Source: Mucilaginibacter defluvii (lineage in GTDB: Bacteria > Bacteroidota > Bacteroidia > Sphingobacteriales > Sphingobacteriaceae). Taken from it: 64,000 nt of DNA. The notes beneath the pieces were generated by a model. That model did no database searches and had not been told where the DNA came from. It was given only the letters and a program-made list of their open reading frames with translations. The stretch is from positions 1,364,001-1,428,000 of the forward strand of contig NZ_BAABJI010000002.1 in the NCBI RefSeq assembly GCF_039543225.1, in the 5' to 3' direction. The first letter of the stretch is position 1, and the number at the start of each line of letters is the position of its first letter. Positions 37,018-45,354 of this stretch are shown piece after piece. Made by a program: the position numbers and the translations under genes.

Positions 37018-37073
37018 GGCAAAGTAATACCTCAATACGGCAAAATGCTGTTGTTGCCACATCCGGAAATTTG
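37018..37073 (+). promoter_or_regulatory. Direct-repeat promoter, copy B (before MFS gene)
   Basis: GGCAAAGT at 37018 and GGCAAAATG at 37039, 21 bp apart with ACCTCAATAC between; TTTG at 37070, exactly 31 bp after the second GGC. The likely initiation codon at 37101 follows. Nearly identical to copies A, C and D. Confidence 0.75.
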
Positions 37074-37165
37074 ACATCGTTTCAAATAAATGATGTCAAT
37101 ATGATCAGTCCAACCGAAAATAATAACGCCAACGATGCCGTATCGCCAAACCCGCGCGGGATCTA

Positions 37166-38686
37166 TTGCTGATAGCGGTCTGCTGCGTAGCGGTCGCCAC
37201 CCCATTTTGTTTCACCGGGATCGCTGTCGGCTTACCGGCGATCAGCCGTTCGCTCGGCGGCACACCGATACAACTGAACTGGGCGATCAACTCCTTTCTG
37301 CTAACCTTCGGCAGTACACTAATGGCTGCGGGCGCTTTAGCAGATAACTATGGCCGTAAACGTCTGTTGCTTTGGGGACTGGCCATCTTTGGTTTTTTCT
37401 CGATCTGTCTTGCATTTTCGGCCAACATCCTGTGGTTCGATATACTACGTGCTTTACAAGGTTTGGGTGCAGCTGCTGCCTTCGCAGGTGGCTTTGCTTC
37501 TCTGGCGCAGGAATTTGACGGATCAGCAAGGTTAAGGGCTTTCAGTATCGTGGGCACCAGTATCGGCATCGGGCTTGCGTTCGGACCGATCGCCGCCGGA
37601 TGGCTGATCGCGCACTTCGGCTGGCCGGCCATTTTTGTGTTCGTGCTGGTACTTGCTGTACTCGCCTTATTATTTGCAGCTATTTTCATGCGGGAATCCC
37701 GTGACCCGGAGGCCGCCGGGCTGGACTGGAAAGGTGCGATCAGTTTTACGCTCGCACTGTCAGCTTTTACCTTCGGTATCATACAAGGACCGGAAAGCGG
37801 ATGGTCGCATCCGCTGGTGGCCGGACTTTTAGGTGGATCAGGCTTACTCTTCGGCATTTTTGTACTGATAGAAAGGGCTTCCAAACGCCCGATGCTGGAC
37901 CTGTCCCTGTTCCTTTTCCCGCGTTTTGTGGGCGCGCAGTTACTGGCGATCGCGCCGTCGTTCGCTTTCGTGGCGCTTTTAGTACTGCTGCCTGTTCGTT
38001 TTGTGGGTATCGAAGGAATGGATGAACTTGCCGCCGGCCAGTTGATGGTCGCCCTGTCCGCACCTTTTCTCATCCTGCCCATCGTGGCAGGCCTGCTCAC
38101 CAGATGGTTCGCCCCGGCGACCATTTGCGGTGCCGGGCTGGCGATCTCTGCTGCCGGTCTTTACTGGCTCAGCCAGCACCCTGCGGGCACCGACCCGGTC
38201 GCGCTGATCGGCCCCTTGTTAACGGTCGGTGTGGGCATCAGCCTGCCCTGGGGATTGATGGACGGCCTCGCCGTTAGCGTGGTCCCGAAAGAACGCGCCG
38301 GCATGGCGACCGGCATCTTCAGTACCTCGCGTGTAGCTGGCGAAGGCGTTGCCCTGGCTATCGTAACAGCGTGTCTTTCCGCACTGATCAATACCAACCT
38401 GAGAACGGCGGTCAATAGCAAGGCCAATGCAGTAGCCCAGCTTTTGATTACGGGAAATTTAAAAGGCGCGTCAGCACTGGTCCCGCAGGTAGATCAAACA
38501 ACGCTCTTGCTGGGTTACAATAACGGATTTACGGCTGCGCTTTGGTTGTTAAGCGGCATCACCCTGGTAACCGCCCTGACGGTATTCCTGTTCCTGGGGC
38601 AAAGCCATCAGACGGTCGAGGCTATCGAGCAGGAAGCGGAGATCACTGCGGCGCATGAGCCGCCTACCGATGAGCGAACTTCCTGA
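37166..38686 (+). CDS. MFS multidrug exporter (DHA2 type) with 5' frameshift
   Basis: A 14-TM exporter of about 506 residues. TM1 is IAVCCVAVATPFCFTGIAVGLPAI, motif A is ADNYGRKRLLLWG, and the antiporter motif is near GFASLAQEFDGSARLRAFSIVGTSIGIGLAFGPIAAG. The upstream ATG at 37101 encodes a plausible leader (MISPTENNNANDAVSPNPRG) but is in another frame; adding one T at 37163-37164 would join it as GILLLIAVCC. As read, translation must start at a TTG (37166), giving a short but complete TM1. Either a recent frameshift or a sequencing slip. GC-rich and unlike the flanking genes. Confidence 0.8.
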   Translation: MLIAVCCVAVATPFCFTGIAVGLPAISRSLGGTPIQLNWAINSFLLTFGSTLMAAGALADNYGRKRLLLWGLAIFGFFSICLAFSANILWFDILRALQGLGAAAAFAGGFASLAQEFDGSARLRAFSIVGTSIGIGLAFGPIAAGWLIAHFGWPAIFVFVLVLAVLALLFAAIFMRESRDPEAAGLDWKGAISFTLALSAFTFGIIQGPESGWSHPLVAGLLGGSGLLFGIFVLIERASKRPMLDLSLFLFPRFVGAQLLAIAPSFAFVALLVLLPVRFVGIEGMDELAAGQLMVALSAPFLILPIVAGLLTRWFAPATICGAGLAISAAGLYWLSQHPAGTDPVALIGPLLTVGVGISLPWGLMDGLAVSVVPKERAGMATGIFSTSRVAGEGVALAIVTACLSALINTNLRTAVNSKANAVAQLLITGNLKGASALVPQVDQTTLLLGYNNGFTAALWLLSGITLVTALTVFLFLGQSHQTVEAIEQEAEITAAHEPPTDERTS

Positions 38687-38716
38687 TGACATTGTTTTTA
38701 CAAAACTCGAAAAGTC

Positions 38717-38772
38717 GGCAATGTATTCCCTCAAAACGGCAAAATCCGAAACGGCGGGTATGCTGACCTTTG
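38717..38772 (+). promoter_or_regulatory. Direct-repeat promoter, copy C (before NADP-binding gene)
   Basis: GGCAATGT at 38717 and GGCAAAATC at 38738, 21 bp apart with CCCTCAAAAC between; TTTG at 38769, exactly 31 bp after the second GGC. The gene start at 38824 follows by 52 bp, a longer leader than in the other three copies. Confidence 0.75.
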
Positions 38773-38823
38773 ACATTAGAAAAGAACATGTGTAAGAACA
38801 CAATAAACCAAAAGAAAAATAAG

Positions 38824-39522
38824 ATGAAGATCGGAATTTTGAATACCGGAAACATCGGCTCAAGACTCGCCAGGGCGTGGGTAGCAGCCGGACATGAATT
38901 GGTCATTGCACAGGATGGCGATTACTGGAACCTGGAACCACTTTTAAAAGAATTGGGAGAAAAAGCCCGTTATGGCACGATACGGGAAGCTGCCGAGTTT
39001 GGCGATGTCCTGCTATTTTCAGTTTACTGGCCGCGCCTGGAAGCTGTACTGGAAGCTGCCGGTGATGCCCTCAACGGCAAGATAGTGATCGAGACCATGA
39101 ACCCGCTGGGCGTTACTGAAGAGTTCGTTCATTATCACGACCTGGAATTCATGAAGAACAGTTCGACCGCTGAAACCTTGCAGTCACGCATCCCGACCGC
39201 GAAAGTGGTGAAAGCATTTAACATCCTACCGGCACCAACACTGGAACCGGCAGCATGGAAAGATAACCCGGTAAAACCCAACATATTTTACGCAAGCGAC
39301 GATGCGGAAGCCGGAAAAGCAGCACGCGGACTGATCGTCGATGCCGGTTTCACACCGTTGAATACTGGCGAACTGAAATCAGCACGTGCCATTGAGCAAC
39401 TGGGTGTACTGATGCACCGTGTTGCCAACCACGAGTATAACGGGGATGAAACGCTTATCCGCCTCGGCGTGTCTGTAATCCAGGCACAACCGGGCCCGAT
39501 ATTCCGCGAGAACCTGGTATAA
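38824..39522 (+). CDS. NADP-binding F420-reductase-like oxidoreductase
   Basis: A 232-residue Rossmann protein: ILNTGNIGSRLARAWVAAGHELVIA at the N-terminus, then GKIVIETMNPLG and VVKAFNILPAPTLEP, the pattern of the NADP-oxidoreductase, coenzyme F420-dependent family (ProC-like fold). In bacteria without F420 these proteins use NADP(H) with unknown acceptors. Start set at MKIGILNTGN (38824); the ATG at 38770 lies inside the promoter. A second member of the family is encoded at 40985. Confidence 0.85.
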   Translation: MKIGILNTGNIGSRLARAWVAAGHELVIAQDGDYWNLEPLLKELGEKARYGTIREAAEFGDVLLFSVYWPRLEAVLEAAGDALNGKIVIETMNPLGVTEEFVHYHDLEFMKNSSTAETLQSRIPTAKVVKAFNILPAPTLEPAAWKDNPVKPNIFYASDDAEAGKAARGLIVDAGFTPLNTGELKSARAIEQLGVLMHRVANHEYNGDETLIRLGVSVIQAQPGPIFRENLV

Positions 39523-39643
39523 GCCACATTCGTTTGCCGCAGATACAGATCGCGGTGTTTATGGAATTGATCAGTAAGCGCTTTTAGCCAAAGTACGGAA
39601 CAGCATGGGGTCAGCCATCGCCATGTTGTTCCATATACTGCTG

Positions 39644-40021
39644 TCAGGCAGTTACTGCGTTTTGTTGCGGAGTTTCCTTAGACTCGCGTAATACGACCTG
39701 ACGGTGTGTTTTACCCCAATCGGAAAGATCATAGATCAGGTTTTGTAGGGACCAGCCATATTCGGTCAGGTTATATTTTACCGATACAGGCGTTGTGTCC
39801 AGGACTGTTCTTTTAACCAGTTTGTTCTCCTCCAGGTCTTTGAGCTCTTTGCTCAACTGTTTATTGGAGATCCCGTGCAGGTCATTTAAGATCTCGGAGA
39901 ACCGGCGATCATTGTAATAACACATAGAGGAAATGATGGAGATCTTCCATTTTCCGTTGAGTACATCCATCGCATCATGGATAGCAAGGATGTCGCGTTT
40001 GTGGCAAATTTCTTCTGTCAT
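39644..40021 (-). CDS. HxlR-family transcriptional regulator
   Basis: A 125-residue HxlR protein: DVLNGKWKISIISSMCYYNDRRFSEILNDLHGISNKQLSKELKDLEENKLVKRTVLDTTPVSVKYNLTEYG. Cys residues at the N-terminal arm (EEICHKRD) and in helix 2 (SSMCYYN) could be redox-sensing. Divergent from the SDR gene at 40125 with a palindrome between. It sits inside the direct-repeat regulon block but does not share its promoter. Confidence 0.92.
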   Translation of the reverse strand: MTEEICHKRDILAIHDAMDVLNGKWKISIISSMCYYNDRRFSEILNDLHGISNKQLSKELKDLEENKLVKRTVLDTTPVSVKYNLTEYGWSLQNLIYDLSDWGKTHRQVVLRESKETPQQNAVTA

Positions 40022-40048
40022 AAGTTACTTGGTTACCTCAAATATACC

Positions 40049-40071
40049 GTTACTTTAGGTTACAAAGTAAC
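40049..40071. promoter_or_regulatory. Palindromic operator candidate, HxlR/SDR pair 4
   Basis: GTTACTTT-N7-AAAGTAAC is a perfect 8-bp inverted repeat, and further GTTAC half-sites occur at 40024, 40032 and inside the centre. It lies 28-50 bp before the HxlR start and 54 bp before the SDR start. Likely operator of the adjacent regulator. Confidence 0.6.
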
Positions 40072-40124
40072 GAAAATAAATTGAGTTGACCTATGTTTGC
40101 ATCGTTAATTAAATAATCAAGAAA

Positions 40125-40868
40125 ATGAGTTCATCAAACAAAAATGTAGTAATAACCGGTGGTAGTCAGGGAATTGGCTTAGCCACCGCAAAACAATTTA
40201 TCGGTCAGGGCGCTAATGTTTGGATCACCGGCAGAAATGCAGATAACCTGAAAAAAGCTGCTGACGAGATCGGCAGCGCAAACTTGAAAACTGTTGTCTC
40301 CGATACTTCGAAATTCGACGGAATCGCTGCTTTGGAAAAAGCGATCGCCGATAGCGGCGTAAAGATCGACGTATTATTCCTGAACGCAGGTGTTGCCGCT
40401 TTCGCACCGATCGAGCACGTTACCGAAGCGGACTTTGACATACAGTTCAATACCAACGTTAAAGGCCATTTCTTCACGCTGCAAAAGCTGATCCCGCATT
40501 TGGCTGACGGGGCATCGATCACGTTCACCTCTTCAGGTGTGGCAACAGGTTCAGCTATTGCGACCGCTGTTTATTCAGCGACCAAAGCGGCCATCAATAA
40601 GATCGCTGATGTAGCATTGAACGAACTTGCGCCAAGAAAGATCCGTGTAAATATCGTTAGCCCAGGCCCGATCGCTACTCCGGGTCTTGATTCGGTTGCA
40701 CCGCCGGAAGCTCAGGCCTACCTGGCTTCGACCACTGCGCTGCAACGTGTTGGTACCGCTGACGAGATCGCAGGCGCTGTGGTATTCCTGGCCAGCGAAG
40801 CTGCCGGTTATATCAACGGTGCAGATATCGCGATCGACGGTGGCTTTATCCAGTACCACTTGAAATAA
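40125..40868 (+). CDS. SDR-family oxidoreductase
   Basis: A 247-residue short-chain dehydrogenase, TGGSQGIG motif, NAG in VLFLNAGVAAF, Ser in ITFTSSGVA and catalytic YSATK, with PGPIATPG loop and GADIAIDGG end. It resembles the SDR at 76-816 in length and in the LAPRKIRVN segment, suggesting the two HxlR/SDR pairs are paralogous. Divergent from the HxlR gene; followed 116 bp later by a NADP-binding protein gene. Confidence 0.93.
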   Translation: MSSSNKNVVITGGSQGIGLATAKQFIGQGANVWITGRNADNLKKAADEIGSANLKTVVSDTSKFDGIAALEKAIADSGVKIDVLFLNAGVAAFAPIEHVTEADFDIQFNTNVKGHFFTLQKLIPHLADGASITFTSSGVATGSAIATAVYSATKAAINKIADVALNELAPRKIRVNIVSPGPIATPGLDSVAPPEAQAYLASTTALQRVGTADEIAGAVVFLASEAAGYINGADIAIDGGFIQYHLK

Positions 40869-40984
40869 ACCGTTGGCGGGTAAGTACAAAGGAATATCCC
40901 GGATACCCCAATAACAAACAGTAACGCCGGAAACCGCAGGTTCTCCGGCTTACTCATTCTTATCATCCTATAAATTCATATCTT

Positions 40985-41812
40985 ATGTCAGAGGAAATAA
41001 AAACATCAAAGAACGATCATCAGATCAGAACGGTAGGCATTATCGGCACAGGACAGATCGGTACGACGCTTGCCCGTTTATCGGTAAGGGCGGGTATTTA
41101 CGTCGTACTCAGTAACACGCGTGGGCCGGAAAGTTTGAAATCACTTGTCGCAGAATTGGGTCCGCTGGCAAAAGCCGGTAGCATCAGCGAGGCAATCGGA
41201 GCAGCGGATATTATTGTTGCCACGATACCTTTACCGAACTACAGATCATTACCTGCCGACAAACTATCAGGAAAGATCGTGATCGACACCATGAATTATT
41301 ATCCCATCGGTTACAATATCGAGGAACTGGATAATAATAAGTTCACTTCGAGTGAACTGGTACAGCAACACCTGATCGGATCGGAGGTCGTGAAAGCGTT
41401 CAACAATATTCCATATCCACATATCGCCCTGCATGCAAGGCCCAAAAATGACCCCGGCCGTACGACAATTCCTATTGCTGGTGATGATGAGGCGGCGAAA
41501 GCTGCGGTCGAGCAGTTCACCAATAAGATCGGTTATGATACCGTAGATGCGGGCACACTTGCCGAAAGCTGGCGATTTGAACCGATGACGCCGATCTATT
41601 ACTGGCCATATGCGCCTGTTGTTCCGGAGGGGTCTAACGACGCCGACGCACGCAGGATCTATCAGACCACATTCGTTGATCCGCTGAGGCCAACTGCCGC
41701 ACAACAACTGCTTAAAGAGACCGAACGGAAGACCCCTGTAGGCGGACGCCTTGATATCCTTCCACCGATCCATCTAAAGTTATACGAGGAATTCACGCAA
41801 GGCAGGTACTAA
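40985..41812 (+). CDS. NADP-binding F420-reductase-like oxidoreductase
   Basis: A 275-residue Rossmann protein: VGIIGTGQIGTTLARLSVRAGIYVVLSNTRG, then IVIDTMNYYPIGYN and VVKAFNNIPYPHIA, and GDDEAAKAAVEQFTNKIGYDTVDAGTLAESWRFEP, matching the same family as 38824 with a longer C-terminus. No copy of the direct-repeat promoter was seen before it; it may be transcribed with the SDR at 40125. Confidence 0.85.
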   Translation: MSEEIKTSKNDHQIRTVGIIGTGQIGTTLARLSVRAGIYVVLSNTRGPESLKSLVAELGPLAKAGSISEAIGAADIIVATIPLPNYRSLPADKLSGKIVIDTMNYYPIGYNIEELDNNKFTSSELVQQHLIGSEVVKAFNNIPYPHIALHARPKNDPGRTTIPIAGDDEAAKAAVEQFTNKIGYDTVDAGTLAESWRFEPMTPIYYWPYAPVVPEGSNDADARRIYQTTFVDPLRPTAAQQLLKETERKTPVGGRLDILPPIHLKLYEEFTQGRY

Positions 41813-41832
41813 AAAGCAGCAATACCAGATTC

Positions 41833-41888
41833 GGCAAAGTATTCCCGCAAAACGGCAAAATGGAAAAGCATGGCATTGCGGAAATTTG
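41833..41888 (+). promoter_or_regulatory. Direct-repeat promoter, copy D (before SDR gene)
   Basis: GGCAAAGT at 41833 and GGCAAAATG at 41854, 21 bp apart with CCCGCAAAAC between; TTTG at 41885, exactly 31 bp after the second GGC. The SDR start at 41912 is 24 bp downstream. Confidence 0.75.
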
Positions 41889-41911
41889 TCACAACATATC
41901 AAAAACATATT

Positions 41912-42703
41912 ATGGCACAAGAAAATGAGTTAAAGAATGGTAAGGTATTAGCCAATACAACAGCATTAGTAACAGGCGGTTCACGCGGCATTGGCCGTGC
42001 GATCGCTGAAAGGCTTGCCGCAGATGGCGCATTGGTGGCCGTTACCTACAATGCAAGTAAGGATGCAGCGGAAGAAGTGGTTGCGGGTATCGAGCAAGCG
42101 GGCGGCAAAGCATTCGCGCTTTTCGCTGACCTGGTGAACGCTTCAGCGATACCAGCCTTATTTGAGCAACTGGATACCGAACTGACCAGCCGTACTGGCA
42201 GCAATGTGTTGCATATCCTGGTAAATAATGCAGGAAACTCAGGCTGGGGCGGTTTGGCTGACGCCACACCGGAAAGCTTTGATACCATGTTCGCAGTACA
42301 TGCACGCGCGCCGTTTTTTATGACCCAGGCGGCACAAAGCCGTTTATCAGATGGTGGCCGTATCATTAATATTTCGTCAGGTCTCGCCACACGCCCCTTG
42401 CCAATGGTCCCGATCTATTCGATGGCCAAGGCTGCTATCAATACGCTAACCCATGCCTTAGCGATGGAATTGGGCAAACGCGGGATCACCGTTAATTCAG
42501 TGGCTACGGGCTGGACCAAAACGGATATGAACGCTGCGGTACGCGAAAATTCGGATATGGTCAAATCTATTGAGGCAGATACTTCACTTGGCCGTTTCGG
42601 AGAAACTTCAGACATCGCATCTGTTGTTGCCTTTCTTGCCTCACATGAGGGCCGTTGGGTAACCGCGCAGGTAATTGAGGCGAGCGGCGGCTATAGACTT
42701 TGA
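41912..42703 (+). CDS. SDR-family oxidoreductase
   Basis: A 263-residue short-chain dehydrogenase: TGGSRGIGRAIAERLAADGALVAVTYNA cofactor motif, NNAGNSGWG, Ser in INISSGLA, catalytic YSMAKAAIN and a C-terminal segment VIEASGGYRL. Start at the ATG at 41912, because the ATG at 41870 lies upstream of the presumed transcription start. Last gene with a direct-repeat promoter and the last before decayed mobile DNA. Confidence 0.93.
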   Translation: MAQENELKNGKVLANTTALVTGGSRGIGRAIAERLAADGALVAVTYNASKDAAEEVVAGIEQAGGKAFALFADLVNASAIPALFEQLDTELTSRTGSNVLHILVNNAGNSGWGGLADATPESFDTMFAVHARAPFFMTQAAQSRLSDGGRIINISSGLATRPLPMVPIYSMAKAAINTLTHALAMELGKRGITVNSVATGWTKTDMNAAVRENSDMVKSIEADTSLGRFGETSDIASVVAFLASHEGRWVTAQVIEASGGYRL

Positions 42704-42706
42704 TTT

Positions 42707-43728
42707 TTAATATTTAAACACGGCGATCGTGCGATAAAAAGCTTTTACTAACCAATTGTTTTTTTGAGAGGTCCCCCGGCTTAGTTCGTCATCTAAGCCG
42801 CAAAAGCCACCTGCATCAATTGCAAGGTGGCTTTGCCATTGAACTAAAGATCGCTTCGAAAGGTAAGCTGCGATCCTCTTATTCCCGTCAGAGAAAGAAT
42901 AATTTTTGACAACGAAATATAAAAGATTGGCTGCTTTCTCTTCAATGGTGGGGTAAAACTCTGTACCGTCGAATGATTGATAAATTGTACCAATGGATCC
43001 TTTAAAGGAATCATCTTTTTCATTTGCGAACAAACTACTTTCCCCAAAAACGATCTTAAGGTCATCAATAGCTTTAATAGCTTCTTCGTATGTTGCAACA
43101 AATAGCTGGTAGTCTGTCGTTCCATCAAGTGATAATTGTTGGTGATCATATTTATCGAGTACGTCAAGTGCATAACTGTAATCGGTAACCACCTTTAAAA
43201 GACCGACAGCTTCTTCACTGGAAAGTTCTTTGTTCTTTATAACATTCCCTAAGAGATTTACGGCTTGTTTAAGAGAATCAAATTGAGCCGACTGATCCTT
43301 CAATTTCCGTTCGTTAATCGTATAACCCTGAATCAGATGATCTTTTAAGGTTTGATTAGCCCAAATGCGGAATTGTGTTCCCCGTTTTGAATTTACCCGG
43401 TATCCTAATGATATGATTGCGTCTAAATTGTAATACTCCACATCCCGAACTACGTTTCGGTTTCCCTCGCTTGAACTGTTGCATTTTTTGCAACAATTGC
43501 GTTCCGGTCAAGTTCACCCTCCAAAAATATATTTCGAAGGTGTCGGGATATGACTGATTTGTCACGTTCAAAAAGTTCTGCTAACTGGTTAAGGGTTAAC
43601 CATAGGGTATCATCCCTCAATTTAACTTCAACTGTGGCGCCGCCGCCGGCGTCCTGATATATAATGATCTGATCGTTGTGCATAATTTCGTTATTGAGTA
43701 ATTGGACTGGAAATTCGATTGTCTCCAT
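42707..43728 (-). pseudogene. RhuM-Fic family protein, broken
   Basis: The N-terminal RhuM part (DDTLWLTLNQLAELFERDKSVISRHLRNIF) is open from 43728 to 43450, and the middle and Fic part (EYYNLDAIISLGYRVNSKRGTQFRIWA onward) from 43441 in a shifted frame; one base seems missing near 43460. The Fic motif reads YSFSDGNKR, with Tyr in place of the catalytic His, and the C-terminus after RIAA is replaced by unrelated sequence. Such proteins AMPylate targets and often accompany mobile elements or toxin systems. This copy is dead. Confidence 0.8.
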
Positions 43729-43786
43729 GGTTTAATCATAGCCTGCTTTGGATCAGTTGTTGCATTATTCGCAATAACTGGTTTGA

Positions 43787-45020
43787 TCAATCATGATCTG
43801 TGCTGCCCTGATTGTTCTCAATGATCTTTTTAAGTTGTCCCATATCATCACTGATCTTCTTCAGCAGTACTCTGGCATAGATCTGGGTGGTGGCGATCTT
43901 GGTATGGCCCATCATTTTGCTAACCGTCTCGATCGGAACATTATTAGAAAGGGTTATCGTAGTGGACACCGAATGTGAGTACCTTTTTGATCCCGTTCAT
44001 AAAGCCGATCTCTTTCAGGTAACTGTTAACCTTTTGATTAGACAGATTGGGGAAAAGCGTACCTGTGATCTCCGCGCGGTCACCGTGACGGTAACGCTCC
44101 AAAATTTGCTGGGCGACGGGAAGGATAGGGATATTGGTCGGTTCGTCGCTTTTTTGGCGGAATAACTTGATCCACTGCGCACCATCTTCACCCGTAGTAA
44201 TATTGTTCTCCTTCAGGTTCATCAGGTCCACATAAAATAGCCCGGTGTAGCAACTGAAAACGAATAGATCACGAACGATGTTCAGCCGGTCGACAGCAAA
44301 ATCTTTTACCTTGATGGAATCAAGTTCTTTTTGATTGAGGAGGGCGGTCTCAACTTTTTTATACCTGAACTTATAATTCTTGAAAGGATCACGGGATATC
44401 CAGGTCAATTTTAACGCGAGCGTCGTCATTTTACGCAGGCGGATCAGGTGTTTCATTACGCCGTTGTTGTTCATCGGCCGTTGATGATCTTTGGGCTTAT
44501 GGTTCCGGAGATAGGTCTCAAAGTCAATAATGAACTTGTAGTCGACATCATTGATCCTGATGTCGGTCGTATTGCGCTTTTCTTTCAGGAACTTCTCCAG
44601 GTACCGGCGGGTTACAGCATAATGCTTGAGTGTGCTCCACGTGAGGGCGGCAGAGGCGGTCTCGTAGTGGTAGTCCATCAATTTGCTGAGCGAATAGGTT
44701 TGCTCAGTATCTTCGCCCAGGAACATAGCCTTAAGTAGTTGTGGCGTAACTTCCTTGCCAGCGATCTGTAATTGCTGGTAATAGGTTGTGATCGTGAATT
44801 TGACCTGTTCAAGGTAAGCGTTGGTCTCTTTGGCTTCGGGGACCTTTATCCTTAGACCGCCACGACCCGAGTCCCAATTGTCGACCTTCACTTGATGTTT
44901 TAATGCGAATCGAACACGTTCTTTGTTGACGGTAACGGCTGCATAAACGTTCGTTACGCCGTCCTTCGCCTTTTCTTTTTTGATGGTGAAATGCACACCA
45001 AACAACTGTGATGTCTTCAT
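43787..45020 (-). pseudogene. Tyrosine recombinase (Bacteroides-type integrase), inactivated
   Basis: The SAM-like core-binding and catalytic domains are open from 45020 to 43944 (SKLMDYHYETASAALTWSTLKHYAVTRRYLEKFL; VFSCYTGLFYVDLMNLKENNI). The frame is then lost at LTFGVHYDNPF, and the rest resumes in another frame at STTITLSNNVPIETVSKMMGHTKIATTQIYARVL, with the nucleophile Tyr. The segment expected between, with H-x-x-R-H-T-F-A, is missing, apparently by a small deletion. The integrase cannot work. Upstream at 45331 is a tRNA-like attachment remnant. Confidence 0.88.
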
Positions 45021-45277
45021 CTTTTACAGTTTTTAAATGAATAAATGATTAATTACATCCCGAAATCGTCATTTTCAGGGGCCAGGAAAGGCGAAAGTGT
45101 GGTTAGAATTCCAGTCCTTTTGGATTCATTACGATCTTTATTTAAAGATATAATATCTTATCTAGCAGCCACTTAACACGTTCTTGACCCCCAAATGTAA
45201 TAACTACTTTCGGGGGGCCGGATTGGTGTTCCAAAGCGTGCATTCGTAAGGACTGAAAAGGACCAGAATAAAATAAA
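45021..45277. other. Leader region of the broken integrase
   Basis: About 260 bp upstream of the integrase start with no gene; AT-rich, probably its promoter and a piece of attachment-site arm DNA. No clear repeat recognised. Confidence 0.4.
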
Positions 45278-45308
45278 AAACCCTCTAAATCGCTGATTTA
45301 GAGGGTTT
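45278..45308 (-). terminator. Strong terminator downstream of tRNA fragment
   Basis: Perfect 14-bp arms (AAACCCTCTAAATC / GATTTAGAGGGTTT) around a 3-base loop. On the minus strand it is followed by a T-rich tail (TTTTATTTTATT), so it terminates minus-strand transcription. It stands 22 bp after the 3' end of the tRNA fragment, as a tRNA gene terminator does. Confidence 0.85.
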
Positions 45309-45330
45309 GCAATTCTTGAAAAACTGCTTT

Positions 45331-45354
45331 TGTGCGCCCACCTGGGCTCGAACC
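45331..45354 (-). repeat. tRNA 3'-end fragment, likely attachment-site remnant
   Basis: Read on the minus strand, GGTTCGAGCCCAGGTGGGCG followed by CACA looks like the T-loop (TTCGAGC), 3' half of the T-stem and 3' acceptor strand of a bacterial tRNA. The 5' side breaks off within the T-stem: bases before GG do not pair. So only about 24 bp is present, typical of an integration core duplicated by a site-specific recombinase. The full tRNA is not in the window; a tRNA-Lys identity is possible but unproven. Confidence 0.65.

Noticed and set aside
40932-40955. Possible terminator between SDR and NADP-binding genes
   Set aside because: GCCGGA/TCCGGC stem is imperfect and no T-tract follows; it may be transcribed through.
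42800-42836. Hairpin AAGCCACC/GGTGGCTT as terminator of the SDR at 41912
   Set aside because: There is no clear T-tract on the plus strand and the sequence lies within the broken Fic gene; left undecided.
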